Shown here: piece after piece, positions 25,201 to 36,999 of the stretch
Position numbering within the stretch: position 1 is the first letter of the stretch
How the letters are laid out: every line of letters begins with the position of its first letter
DNA from: Gnetum montanum
Taxonomy: Eukaryota; Streptophyta; Gnetopsida; Gnetales; Gnetaceae
Assembly: GCA_015680685.1 (NCBI GenBank)
Contig: MNCI01022307.1
Coordinates: forward strand, 436,456 to 500,455
Reading direction: 5' to 3'
Length of the DNA: 64,000 nucleotides
The notes under the pieces: generated by a model
What the model was told of the DNA's origin: nothing
What the model saw: the letters and a program-made list of their open reading frames with translations, nothing else
The model's database searches: none
Position numbers and translations under genes: made by a program

Positions 25201-25300
25201 TGATGCATAAAAGCTAATAACCTCTTATTAACTCAATATTTCCCACTAAAAATAAGAGATCAAGAAAAAGTTTAAGAAAAAAGACTTGATTAATTTTGTC
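22214..25300 (+). pseudogene. Unrecognised retroelement-like ORF debris
   Basis: Plus-strand coding-like fragments run through this stretch. They include YGVMIQGRATNWA near 22750, SKGLNFGFYNGIIKVVATLF near 22870, an open 102-codon frame at 22984-23292 (RFPLCQHLGSLMSAYNIAGG just upstream and within it) and a second charged region to about 24800. The block order and charged, helix-rich composition resemble the extra ORFs of large plant Ty3 elements, but I cannot name a domain. It is broken by many stops. It ends near the opposite-strand element C, and the relation between the two is unclear. From 24830 to 25300 I see only AT-rich sequence. Confidence 0.35.
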
Positions 25301-25344
25301 TAGCAAACATCATCGCTAAGTAATAGCAAAGAACAAGAAAATGA

Positions 25345-26180
25345 TTAAAAAGAAATCCTAACAAGCACTAGTAGATGTCTACCACCTAATGGTAAAAAAA
25401 AGTGGTAAAAAAGAATTAAAGTAGTTACAAATCTAAGGTTATCATTTTCACAATGAGTCTTCAAGCTATTGAATAGGAAGATAAGAATAATCCTTCTTCT
25501 TAGATTCTTCTTAAGTGAGGATGTATCTAGCTCATTAGAGCCTAAGTCAATAAATTCAACATTAAAAAGAGACTTTTTGTTCAAGTCTATGGAATTAATA
25601 GTAACCTCATAGTTCTTAGGAGAGTAGGGAATTGTGGGCTTACCTAGAGGTTTAAGTTTGATATTAGGTAGTTTGCCACTAGGTTGATAAGATTGTGCTT
25701 CTTAATATAGGTAATAAACACTTGGAATTTGCTTGTCTAGAGAAATAACTATCTTACGACTGTGAATAGGGATGTGTATTTCTTGATATATAGGAGAAGA
25801 CATAACTCGATGTTGAGCTAGCCAAGGATGTCATAGTATACTGTTAACACCAGGAAACTCGCATATCATCATATATATGGCTTAATATTGTACAACATCA
25901 CCTACCATAAAAGGTAATTTAATAGAACCTATAACCTCTACTCATGTATTATTAAAAAAAAACAAGACTAGTGCATGTTTTGATAACAATCCATATGATC
26001 ACATTTGATCCAACACCATCATCAACATATATCAGTGGAACCATAGTTTTTTGAGATACTTTAATGGTAATGAATAGTGGAAGCTGATAAATATCTCCTA
26101 TTTTCAAATCAACCTTAATGATTTCATTGTGGAAGTTTAGACTATTTGATCCATAGTGAGGGATGAAAGACATGAGAATA
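25345..26180 (-). pseudogene. Protease and linker region of element C
   Basis: On the minus strand the translation reads QKTMVPLIYVDDGVGSNVII, then IGSIKLPFMVGDVVQ, then FPGVNSILWHPWLAQHRVM. This equals the retropepsin C-terminal part of plant Ty3 elements, where ILWHPWL stands for the usual IIGRPWL. A charged linker ending near 25345 would precede RT, which is absent. Frame breaks are present. Confidence 0.6.
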
Positions 26181-26199
26181 TGGCTTCTGTCTAAGTAAG

Positions 26200-28560
26200 G
26201 ATATTAATTAGGATGATGATCCTCTTAAGAGCACCATATAGTATAGCTCGATGTTCTTTAGAGGTTGCCACAAGGTCATACAAGGATAAGTTCGTGTCCT
26301 TAGAATGGACACTAGTGGCCATTTGTTGTAAAACCTTATTTTTCTTAAGCTAAGATACTTGTGGAGTAGATGCCACTATAACTAGTTGTATGGGATTAGA
26401 AGAAGATGGGAGGTCACTTGAGAAAGTAGTCTCCTACTAGTGTTGGAAGGAAACCTTCTTTGTTATTTTAGAAGGTTTCTTTGATGCATCAACAACCTTC
26501 TCCTTTTACTTAGTCGAATATGATGCATTTTTTTGTTGACTACAAGTGAGGATATTCACATGAGTTGAAGCAAAAGGATATGTTTGAGCTATAGTGGATG
26601 GAGTGTTCTGAGATTCAACATGAGATGAAGTAAAATAGAAAGTGGATGGATGTGTAGATTGGACAAGACTAGATTGATGGGATCTTGTAGCATGAATATG
26701 ATAAAGAGATGGGCATGAATGCTTTGGTTTAGATGGTGCAACATTGTAGTTAGATTAGTGAATCACATAAAATTTTTGAGGCTATAGCCATATCTTCTTA
26801 GATTATATGTAGTTAAACCAATGGATAATGTAAGGCTCTTTAGATGGATACTTACAAGCTTTAGACATAGTCTTGAAAGCTGAAATTTTGCCTCTAGCTC
26901 CTAAGGGGTTCTAAAATAGTTTCATTTTTTGGTTGTTTGAATGCATAGTGAATGGATCACTCTCTACCACTATCTTATCCTTATTGATGAGGTCGTGAAC
27001 ATCATCATTTAGATTCATATAGTTATCCATGTCATGTCCAATAGTCTCATGATAGTAGTAATATTTCTAATAGTTATACCACTTATGCACCTTAGGGTCA
27101 TCTTCTTATCTTTGAAAAGGATCCATGGCTATTAACTAAATGTAATAGAAGCACACTCTCACTTGATTAGAGACCTATTTCTTCTTAAAGTGGCCATTCC
27201 TAAGAAGATTTTTTAGAAGTTAAAAGTACCTCATAGGTATCTAGGTGTACTAGTCTCTATTCCTTTGAGGTCTACATAGTTGAGTAGAAGAGAAAGCAGT
27301 TGAGGAAGCATTGTCTTGTCTCTTAAAGAAAGAGGAAATTCTTGTAGAAGTTAATGACATCTTTTCTTATTTAGTAGCATTATTATTTTTTTATGGACTA
27401 CCATGAATTCCTCGTCATTATGTTAGATGGTTGCTTCTTCAATGCATCTGGTAGCTAGGAAAACATCATTTATAGAACAAGGCTTAAGATAAGTCGTCCT
27501 CTTTTGAATGTAATCAATAACTACTACTTCAAAAATGTCTTGCAATTAACATTCCTCCAAATGATAGGGTAGTTTCATTGATGTCATTGTCCATCAATAA
27601 ATGAATTTATCAATGGATTCATTTGGAGCTTATTTGATGCCAATGAAAGAGATCACACTAGTACTTAGAGGTGCATTGAACTTGAAATGTTTAATGAAGG
27701 CTATAAGTAATTTCTCTAGAGAGGTGATAGATTCATGTGCCAGGGACCTATACCATTCCAAATCTCTTCTAGAAAGTAATTTTGAGTAACATTGTAGCAC
27801 AAAATATGGGTAACAAGCCAAAAACATGCATTCATTTCTAAATGTATCAACATGATTCATGGGGTTTCCCATTTCATCATTGTACTTAGTAAAAGTAGGT
27901 ATTGAAACTCCCTTAAGCATGATAGATAAAGGAATTGTAGAGCTAATGGGGTCACTTAAGATCTTATCCAAGGAAATAAGAAATATCCTTGTAAATTAAG
28001 CATATTTGCTATTTTTTCTTCATTATTTTAAAGATGAAGCATTATATCATTAAGTAGTACAAGCAACTATGGGTTTGTTCCAAGGGAGTTAATGATAGAT
28101 GTAACTATAGTAGTAGATGAAGAGGTTAAGGGATGACACACATAAAGAATGTGTCCAACTAATGTAGGAGGAAGTATACCCAAAGAAATTGGGTTGGATG
28201 GGTATACAGGAAAAGAAAACATACTAATTACTTAAGGGATGTTGAATGACTATGAAAGAGGAGAAAATAATGAAAAAGGATGAAATTGAGGTATGGTAGG
28301 TTGAGGCTAAGGAATGAAATAAGTGATCATTCACAACAATGGAATAAAGGACTGGAAGATGGATTGTGGATTACTAACATTGTTAGGTGGAAATAGCTGA
28401 TATTGTAAAGGAGTGATAATGGAAAGGCTGAATGGTTTAGTAGAGAGTGAAACAGATCTAGGTGTGGTACTCTAAGCAATTGAGATATTAATGTTGTGGA
28501 TATGGTGAGAGTAGGAGTTGCTTTTGCCAAGCTCCCCTCTTAGTTGCTCTTCATCCTCAT
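26200..28560 (-). pseudogene. gag of element C
   Basis: The clearest part is the minus-strand frame 27971-27630. It reads GVSIPTFTKYNDEMGNPMNH, VDTFRNECMFLACYP, LEWYRSLAHESITSLEKLL and FIKHFKFNAP. This is the retrotrans_gag capsid core: 'P.F..Y.G..NP..H...F', 'W...L...SI.S...L...F...F'. The flanking sequence is coding-like but broken. It should act as the capsid protein; this copy is not intact. Confidence 0.72.
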
Positions 28561-29192
28561 CTATCAAATGGATGTTTGACTCAAAGGAAACATTTCCTCT
28601 CCTTGTTTTGAGAGTGATGTGAGCTCCAAGAGTTGATCTAGGATATTCTTCATCCTAGCTTCCTCAATTTGTAGGTGAACATGCTCCTACATCTTCTCTT
28701 ACTCCATGATGAATTTTACCAACTCCTTAGCCTTTTCATTATCTAGGTTAATGTAACAATCTAACAAGGGTGAATAATAAGAAGCTATGTTACCCCATTC
28801 TTGCTTTGATGTATACACCTAATAAAGATTTGATAAGAACAATAGTAGATCCATCAACTGACAAAGCAGAGGGGAGGATCAAATTAGCATATTGATATGA
28901 TTCTAAGCAGTCTTTTTGTGTGTTAGAAAAACAACATGAAGGAGCTACAATTTGTCAACAGGGGAAAGGAAGAAAAATAAGCATAGCTATTTTGCATAAA
29001 GGTAGTGTCTTTGGAAAAGATATTTCAAATCACCAATCGCAAAAAAGTTAACTACATTGAGTGTAAGAGAGGGCTACAAACACTGAGTAGATCTCTTAGA
29101 GCTTGATAAAAGAAAATGCTGATCAAGAGTGTCTGGAAAGCCAAACAAAGCCAAATAAAAGCTAATACCTTTATATTTAGGGGTATCCTCAT

Positions 29193-29199
29193 ATTTATA
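29193..29199 (-). promoter_or_regulatory. TATA box of the element C promoter
   Basis: The minus strand reads ctataaatatgagg. It lies about 50 bp downstream of a heat shock element array and about 640 bp upstream of the gag region, as expected for a U3 promoter. Confidence 0.6.
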
Positions 29200-29249
29200 G
29201 GCTAAGAATGCTTCATAGATTGTGTAGAAATGATGCAATGGGGCACACA

Positions 29250-29281
29250 GAATCTTCTGGAAGGTTCTAGAAGCTTCTAGA
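29250..29281 (-). promoter_or_regulatory. Six-unit heat shock element
   Basis: Six perfect alternating GAA and TTC triplets, each separated by exactly two bases, start at 29250, 29255, 29260, 29265, 29270 and 29275. A seventh (GAT at 29280) is one base off. Three alternating units already make a functional plant HSF site, so this is a very strong one. It sits just upstream of the minus-strand TATA box of element C. Confidence 0.8.
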
Positions 29282-29450
29282 TAGGAGAATCAATGTATAG
29301 ATGTAAAAGCTAATCTCAAACATCAAAAGTAGGAGAATATCAAATAGCTATAGTAGAAGCACTAAAAAGCTATAGAATGTATCCAAGTCTCTAACTTATA
29401 CAAAAGAATCAAAAGTGGGGACAACAATACTAAGATTGGAAAAAAGGAAT

Positions 29451-31702
29451 GATAGAGCTATATGAAGATTGGAATATATATCTAGTTGTTTAATCTTTAG
29501 TCATTTTATTTTTGTATTGCTTGAGCTTAAAATTATTATTTTGGCCAAGTGGAATTGCAAAAATAAGTTTAAGATGTGAAAGTGCAGTATTTCTAATATA
29601 TTTTTTAAATGTAATTTCGATTATACTTTCTTGCTTGTAATGGAATTTTATTTTGATTAATTAATCAAGTGTTATAATAGTAATATCTTTTTTGCAAAAC
29701 TTCTCTCTTAGACTTCAAGTAAGTTATGTAAAATCATTAGTTTTGTAACCTTATACTATGATTCATGACCTTCTATGTTGATTTGCAATCATTTACATGA
29801 TTGTAACCCTAAATCATGACTAATCATAACCTTCCTTATGTAACAAAAAAGCTAATACCATTAAAGTTATGATGCATAAAGTATAGAAGTGTCTATAACT
29901 ATAAGAATAGAAAACTCATAAGTAAAAATATAAGTAATGATTAAAGAAATTCATAATTCAATGAAAAAGAAAAAGAGAAAGAAGCCTAAAGTGATAAGTG
30001 ATCAAATAGTATGAAGTACAGTAAAAAAAGAAGAAGTTACAATGGGCAAGCATTGTAAACTATAATGAACCTTATAACTAAATAGCCCAAGGTGATGTTG
30101 AGCATCCTTTTACAAAGAACTTAAGGTGAAATTAAGATTTAGAAGTAAGTTATGATCAAATTTTCTAAAGAGTAAGTGAAGATTTAAGTTAAGCCAAGCA
30201 TAAGCCTAGTCTAGTTTCTTCAATAAGAAGAGAAGGTCACCTATGAGGCTTCATTGGAGTAAAGAAGAAAACTATGAAGAAGTGTAGCTAAGTTGTATGC
30301 AAAGTTCCTACTTAATTAGGCTAGGGATGACTATGGTCTCCATCATAAGTCCAACAAACAATGTTATAATTTGAAATCTATGATGTTCACAAATATATTT
30401 AAGTTTTCAAAATTGTTACTAAAGATAAATTAAGTTACTAATAAGTTAAGTATCTAACCACAAGATTCTTGGATATATTAGAGTTGTCAAATGATGTAAA
30501 ACCAAACTCTAACATTTTCTTAAGATATACATTAATTTTATAATTGAAATGATAGTAAAAAGAGAAATCACATCAAAGCTTACTAGGACACCTTTCTCTT
30601 TAGCTTCTTGCTATATCAAAAATATCTAAAGAACTTAGTGTTTTTGATGTGGACACTGGTGTTTCTAATAAATTATTGAAGATGCTACTCTATTAAGTAT
30701 TTTGCTAAAGCATATGTTGAAGTGCTAATAGATTCCATAATGTGTGTTAGTGAAACATTGTTTTTGTGTATTTTGAGCAAATCATAGATCCTTTATTCAA
30801 TACATGTACTTCCTAGCATTAAGTGATCTATTATTACTAAAAATAGAATTATTCTAACTAATTAACCTAAGATGATAAGCTTCTACTTCATCAGACATTC
30901 ACTAAATTCTAAGATTTCAAAATTAATTGCTAATCAACATGCCAACTAACTATTGGAAAAACCAAGTTGGTTAACCATTGAAATTATCAAGTTAATTATA
31001 GTTAACACTCAAGTTCTTAAATCACTCATTTCTTTTATGACTAAAATGATAAGAAATGTAAATGAAAAATATTATATAAAATTAACTAGTTAATTGTAAG
31101 AAGTAAATCATAGAAAAATAAATCTATTCTAAGTTAAAGTGCTGCAATATGTTTGCAAGAAATGTTGATCTTTATAGTCAAAACACAATTACATCCAAGT
31201 ACAACCACTTGAATAAAGCCTTTAGACAATTAACTTAGACATGTTGTGGGCACTTCCTAATTGTCATAAGTCAAAAAATCAAGGTGATAGAGTTTTTTTC
31301 TTTATTCTTTTCATCTCTAACATCAAGCTATGCTTATGTTTCTCTCTTGCTTGCAACAACACATTTAGTTCCATAATGGTAAGAGCATTTGCGAGTTTCT
31401 TGTGAAGTAAATATAATTCTTCATTAATGCAAGATAATGTACTTCACTTAAAGCTTAATTCTACTTTTATGTATTGCATCTAATACTTTTGAATAACCAA
31501 CTTCATTTTGTTGAGATAAGGATAGAATGATAATGATGATGATGATACTAAACTTTCAAAATAACTTCTCTAGATGTACAAGCTTTGATTTCAACTTTAT
31601 CTTTGCAAACATGGAAATGACCTTGAGACCTAGGCATTTAAAAATTCAATAGCCATAAGAGCATGTATACTTTTTCTCTTTTAGTTTTTAAAATTTTCTT
31701 AG
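29451..31702. other. Anonymous AT-rich sequence
   Basis: I see no ORF, LTR edge or structural RNA here. The only recognisable item is a short LINE/SINE tail at 31504-31548. The sequence is probably old repeat debris. Confidence 0.5.
31504..31548 (+). repeat. RTE-type 3' tail fragment
   Basis: The run attttgttgagataaggat followed by agaatgataatgatgatgat is the same tail seen in the SINE at 61575-61808 and, inverted, in the LINE fragments at 50226 and 51126. The body is missing, so this is a 5'-truncated copy. Confidence 0.6.
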
Positions 31703-32556
31703 TGATGAAGTTTTAATAAGTTCACTATGTCAATGCATGCCCATCAACGCAACCCTGTTGATGCATCCCTGTCAATCCATCCTAGGATATGTAGGTGCAT
31801 GTGTGTTGATGCTGATTCTCCCAAAGCCTATATAAGTGTGCACACTAGCTACATTTATGGCACCATTGGTCACTTCCTTAGCTAGACTCTTATAGTTTTC
31901 TTTCATAGGACATAGCAAAATTTCCCTTTGAGTGCTTGTAGCATGGATTAAATTAATTGTATAGAATTTTATTTGAGTGCAATATGTACCTGGACATAGT
32001 TACATGAACAAAGATAAAGTCAAGATTCGTTCTCTCCATTACAACACTTAGATTATCTTAAGTTTAGTTTCAAGTATTTTACCTTATACATAGATTAATT
32101 TCTTGTACTTAAGCATTTAATATTTTATTTCATAAGTAACATAAGTATGAGCACTTCGAGAATAATATACTAATGCTTGGTAATCCTAGTAGGTGATCAA
32201 ACATTGTTAATATACATTCAAGATGTGTACAGAAAGTGAGAAAAAATGCTCCACATTTAGGATAGTTTAGTTATTAGTTTGTTAAATTCAATATTTTAAT
32301 CACGTCCTTCCTTAGTATGTTTTAAGATAAAAAGAATAAAATTATAAACATAATTATCTTACACCTTAATCACACCTCACCATATGGATGAAGTTAACAC
32401 AAGTTATGATTGGGAAGATAACAAGTAGTAACTACATGTTTTTACTATATATGACATAGGCCACTTGGGTAGAAGGTATCCACAAAATTCAACCAGATCA
32501 CATGTACATGCTTATGATTTATATGGTTGGGCATAGGAAATACTTGTTGCTCATCA
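31703..32556 (+). repeat. 5' LTR of element B
   Basis: It starts TGATGAAG and ends CTCATCA. A tgatgcatccctg-type motif array (31727-31815) precedes a good TATA box (tatataag, 31829-31836). It is homologous to the LTRs of A and E, with shared phrases such as cacatttatggca-like and caaagataaagtcaagatt. No second LTR is found. Confidence 0.78.
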
Positions 32557-32557
32557 T

Positions 32558-32576
32558 TAGTGTTGTTGCCAAGGAT
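32558..32576 (+). other. Primer binding site of element B (tRNA-Asp type, decayed)
   Basis: The sequence tagtgttgttgccaaggat matches tggcgccgttgccggggat at 13 of 19 positions, and all six changes are G-to-A or C-to-T transitions. It lies one base after the LTR end. Confidence 0.8.
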
Positions 32577-32716
32577 GCTATATTTAACTATGTATACTAA
32601 GAGTTTTTAAATAGTAACATCATACAAATTCATTGTAAAAATATATAAAAAATAATCCTTATAATAATAATAAGAATAATAATTTATTAGAGACACACTA
32701 CAAAAGAGAAAACTAA

Positions 32717-34620
32717 AAATGTCTTCTTCTCATAAGGATGATTCACCACCTATTGATGATCTCAACAAGCAATATGATAAAACTAGAGGAAATGCTGATG
32801 AGATACCTTAAAGATTGAAGGTTTTTTGTGCTCATTTGAATCCCTATTATTTGGATTTCATGTTCATCCTTCATTAGGATGAACAACTATATTGGAGAAG
32901 AGGGTAATGTTGTGTTGCCTATCGATCATTTGATTCCATTACTATTCATGGTAGCTCTAATAAAGTTGGGGCATGAACCACCATTCTTAGAATACGAAGT
33001 GAAGGAGTACCTCTCCAAAGACTATCACCCAACAAAAGCTTAACTTAGAAAAGATAAATTTATGGAGGTCTACCACGAAGCCTGCAAGGACAAGAAGGTT
33101 CCAATCTCACTAAATTCACAATCAAAGAAGGATGACATAGAACTTCCATTAGGATGATCTTAATGCTAAGGTCCTCCTTCCTTTAGTGAGGTTAACACAA
33201 CTCATTAATAATTACATTCAACCTTGGCAAGCAACCATGGTAAGGGAAGAACTAGTCCCAGAACTAAGGGAATCTCAAGGCCAAGGTCCCCTAGTCATTC
33301 ACTAAAAGAACAACCAAGGGACCAAAGAAGAAGGACAAGTTGGCATAACTCTTCTAGTCTTCTACCTTCATCATCCTCCTCATTGTTAAGCTCTAAAAAG
33401 GAAAAATGTAACCAAAACCAAAGGAAAAATTATTGAGGTTAAGATGAAGATGATAGAAGGCTACTTTGTAGAGATGGAAGAAGAAAATATAGATAATGGT
33501 AAGAAGAGGAGGATCATCAAGAAAGAAGGCATTGCAAGTCAAATCATAAGAGACATGGCCATGACATAGAACATGATGAAAATGATGACTATGATTAGAA
33601 TAATGATAAATATCTCATAGGCGATTCATATTTCCACCAGGCATCAAAGGCATAGTCGAATTAAATGGCTTAATATGAATAACATCCCTAAGTTTCAAGG
33701 AGTGTACAATGCTAATTTGCAACATCATTTGCAAGCCTTCCATGATGCTTGTACCTCACAAAATATTGAGAGTGAGTGGTAGAGGCTCAAAACTATTTCC
33801 TAGGACACTCATCAAAGAAGTTGAGAGTTGGTACCGATTTTTGGAGCTGAACTCTATCTATAGATGGAGTACAATGTTGAAGCTATTCAATGATAAATAT
33901 TTAATGTACTATAGGGTGTCTAACTTAAGGAAACAAATTCAAGGATGGAAATAAGGTAATCATGAATCTCTTAATGCAACCTTGGGTAGGTATTACTCTC
34001 TTCTACATCAATGACTAGGCCATGGTGTTTCTTAAAGGGAACAACTTCGTCATGTCATAGATGGGCTCAAGAATAAAGCCAAAGAGACTCTTGGGGTTTA
34101 TGCCCAAGAGAGATTGTAAAAAATGATAGTCCATTAGATCCAAAGACTTATTGATCAAATGGCCAAGAAATAAGGAGAATTGAAAAAGAGAGAAAGTGTA
34201 GAGTATAATAGGAACCCCTCCATTTGCAAAAGGGAGATACATCTCTACAATCTTGAGGAGGAAGAAACAATGGAGAGGGTGGTAGAAAATAAAATCTTGC
34301 TGATTCAAAAATTTGTCACACAAATATTAGCTAAGGTGGATAAAATATTAGACTCCTTGGATGAGAAGTTCCAAATAGCTCTAAAAATTGTGGAGGAGAA
34401 AATGGAGCAAGGGAACAAAGATATATAAAAAAGAAGAGGGAACAACTAGTATCAATAGAAAGATAAGGTTGCAGTAGGTTATAAGATTGTAGATTCTAAA
34501 ATATAAAAAGAAGGGTGTGACATTTATTAATATGAATATCCTAAGGAATGTTGTCTTGTATTGTTACACCTACAAGAATCTGGGGTTATTCCTTAAACCG
34601 AAAGTTTGCTAGAAGGTAAC
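32717..34620 (+). pseudogene. gag of element B
   Basis: The product starts MSSSHKDDSPPIDD. A capsid block in an open frame (33709-33954) carries TLIKEVESWYRFLELNS, STMLKLFNDKYLMYYRVSNL and RKQIQGW. A charged helical segment follows (34180-34428), with QKFVTQILAKVDKILDSLDE and EKFQIALKIVEE. The decayed knuckle near 34516 reads CDIY, then a stop, then YEYPKECC. Stops break the frame between blocks. It gives the uninterrupted version of the site where Copia H entered A. Confidence 0.72.
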
Positions 34621-35189
34621 CCAGGAGATTGTCTTACCTTCTAAGCAATTATTGGTAGTAGTTCCATTAATAATAATATTATCCAAGTGGAGAGCCACCT
34701 CAACCTTAAGATTATTATCACCAATGGAAAAATCCACAGTCATGGGAGATGCCACCACTAAGGTAGTAGTATCCTTACTGCCAACCAAACTCATATGGAT
34801 ATTATGTCCAACAACCTATGTCTCCTAGTGGCTCTACAAGCCATACTTCTTTTTTCCATCAGTACTATCCAACTAAATACCATAAACTGACCACTCCACA
34901 AGCTGAATCTTCTTCTACTTACACTTCTCATTGTCTACCACAACACTCTGCACCTCACACCTCCATTCCTTTTCCACTTACTTTATCTATGTAAAGAGAG
35001 ATACTACCACAGCCTCAACAAAAAAAATGCCATGCAAGACATGAACTTACACCTAGATGATAATTCAAGTGATTCTAAGGGTAAGCCTTGGAAAAGAGCT
35101 TTCACCTAAACTCCCATAGGCATTTAGGGCTGCAAATCCTTCTCAAATTGCTCTAAAGATATACACTAAGCTACCTTCAAACCAAAAAT

Positions 35190-35680
35190 CACCAAATGTA
35201 CACATTGTCATGTTAACACATGTAGTCACACACTAGATAAAGGCAAGACATCTTTTCAAGAAAAGAATTGATCCTAGAAGTCCTTTAATTTATTTGCAAA
35301 TTGAAGAAAATGATCCATGCAAAGCTCTACTATACTTAGGTTCTAGGATGAACTTAAGTTCCTAAGAAATATATAAAACTTGAAACCTACCGCCACCTAA
35401 AAAATATAACATCAAGTTGGAGCTTGCTGATCAATCCATCACCATTCCCCTAGGATTGGCAAAGGATATTATGACCATTGTGTGCAAATGGTCATATTCA
35501 ATAGATTTCTGGTTAACCAGGTAGACAACTATAAGGGGAACTTCCCAATTATCATGGGAAGGTCTTGGCTAAGAATAATTGATGCCAAGTTAGGGATTAG
35601 AGGTCTCTCCTTGGAAATTTTCAAGGAAAATAAAATTAAAAAGATTGAGAAGAAGACCATGCATTATGTATAGTGACTCA
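35190..35680 (+). pseudogene. Aspartic protease region of element B
   Basis: The translation includes CKALLYLGSRMNLSS, KLELADQSITIPLGLAKDIM, FPIIMGRSWLRIIDAKLGIR and GLSLEIFKENKI. LYLGS stands for the catalytic DLGS or DTGS box, so the Asp is lost to Tyr. The order matches A. Confidence 0.7.
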
Positions 35681-35899
35681 CAAAAGCACATCCATTATAA
35701 CATGTAAGAAGTGTGCTAAAACAATAGATGTCTAAAGGTGCATGTACGCAACAGCCAAAAAAAAAAGGGTACCCAGTGGCTAACAATAGATGATAGCTCT
35801 AGTTCCACAATGTGCATAAACTAGCTGAAATCCTCACAACTGCTTACATTGATAAGATGGATGAAATTGAGTAGATTTAGAACTAACTCTCTAAAGTAG

Positions 35900-36460
35900 A
35901 ATACAAGAAAGAAGTAGAAATGGATTGGCAAGAGTTGGAAATCCTTGATAGCTCTAGACAAAATCCTTTGGAAATTAAATATTTATGGATATCTCTAAAA
36001 TATGTGCTTCTTGATAATGGAAAATTGATAATCATTAATTTCCATCTCACTAAAGGAATAAAAGGAAAAGCTACTAAAGATAGTCAACAAATGGCCAACA
36101 GCATTTTCTTGATCATATGATGAATTAATAGGAATATATCCATACATATGTTAACATTAAATCTACACAGACTCCACTATTCAACGCAAGAGGCAACCAC
36201 AAACAAGGTTGAATCCAAAACTAAAGCAAGTTGATAAAAATGAAGTTGCAAAGCTTCTCAAAGTAGAATTCATCTATCTAGTAGCAGACAGTGAGTGGGT
36301 AATTCCACTCATTATTGTCATTCCAATAATTTGAGCTTACATCTTTGACAATTTGAGCTTGTTCGATAATTCAAAAATGCCTATAGGATTATCCAATAGC
36401 AAATGGTTTGACAATTTTGGAGAAGTTTTCAATTCCAATAATTCCACTCATACTGGTTAC
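35900..36460 (+). pseudogene. Truncated reverse transcriptase of element B
   Basis: The N-terminal part includes KLLKVEFIYLVADSEWVIPL-like coding up to about 36310, equivalent to the region in A before the KWKVYIDF box. The palm, including the VDF, DHFPLPF and catalytic boxes, is missing. Coding resumes at about 36450 with HTGYYRHFIENFSKIVKPL, which lies after the palm. About 700 bp present in A is replaced by roughly 140 bp of locally copied sequence. Confidence 0.75.
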
Positions 36461-36504
36461 TATAGGCATTTTATTGAAAACTTCTCCAAAATTGTCAAAC
36501 CATT
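36301..36504 (+). repeat. Patchwork of inverted and direct copies (repair scar)
   Basis: A perfect 32-bp inverted pair (36402-36433 with 36473-36504) and a perfect 13-bp inverted pair (36374-36386 with 36460-36472) come from one 45-bp source at 36460-36504, copied in two pieces in swapped order. Direct copies of 11-12 bp (36301-36312 with 36440-36451; 36321-36331 with 36433-36443) join them. Confidence 0.9.
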
Positions 36505-36990
36505 GGTTGAGCTTCCCAAGAAGGATGCAGCTTTTGAATGGACCACGAAATGCAAATAGGCATTTTAACACTTAAGAAAAAGCTTGTAGAAACACCAATT
36601 CTATGTGCTATTGATTGATCCAAAGCTTTCTACATCATGACAGATGCATTCAACTCTACATTAGAAGCAATACTCACATAAATTAATGATAAATTGTACA
36701 TATTATATCCATTTTGTAAGTAGGAGCATTGTGGGTGACAACTCAATTACACCACTACAGAAAATAAAATCATGGTACTGGTGTATGCTCTAGAAAACTT
36801 TAGGCACTATGTACTTGAATATCCAATTTTTGTACACACTAATCATAGTTCAATTCACTTTCTAATGAATAAGCTAGTGATGAGCCCCCATGTTATATAA
36901 TGGTTGGTGATCTTGCAGAAGTTTAATATGAAAATGGTGGACAAAAAGGGGACTGAGAATGTAGTTACAAATCATTTGTCTTGGTTAAGA
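36460..36990 (+). pseudogene. RNase H region of element B
   Basis: It reads HFIENFSKIVKPLVELPKKD, AAFEWTTKC, then FYIMTDAFNSTLEAILT with the first catalytic Asp, QLNYTTTENKIMVLVYALEN and PIFVHTNHSSIHFLMNK. It ends ENVVTNHLSWLR. The order matches A. Short shifts separate the blocks. Confidence 0.72.
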
Positions 36991-36999
36991 TGCAATAGC

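Larger units (their letters stand above)
25300..29450 (-). mobile_element. Element C: 5' part of a Ty3-type retrotransposon
   Basis: The minus strand reads, from right to left, a promoter-bearing LTR-like region (about 28850-29450), a leader, gag and protease, and stops near 25300 before any RT. The family differs from A and B; its gag wording (NHVDTFRNECMFLACYP, FIKHFKFNAPLSTSV) fits the Ogre/Tat type. No partner LTR was found at the other end, so the 3' part has been lost or was never in this window. Exact LTR edges are not determined. Confidence 0.65.

Noticed and set aside
36389-36571. Minus-strand frame encoding ENFSKIVKP in the element B scar
   Set aside because: It is produced by the inverted copy of the RT segment, not a gene.
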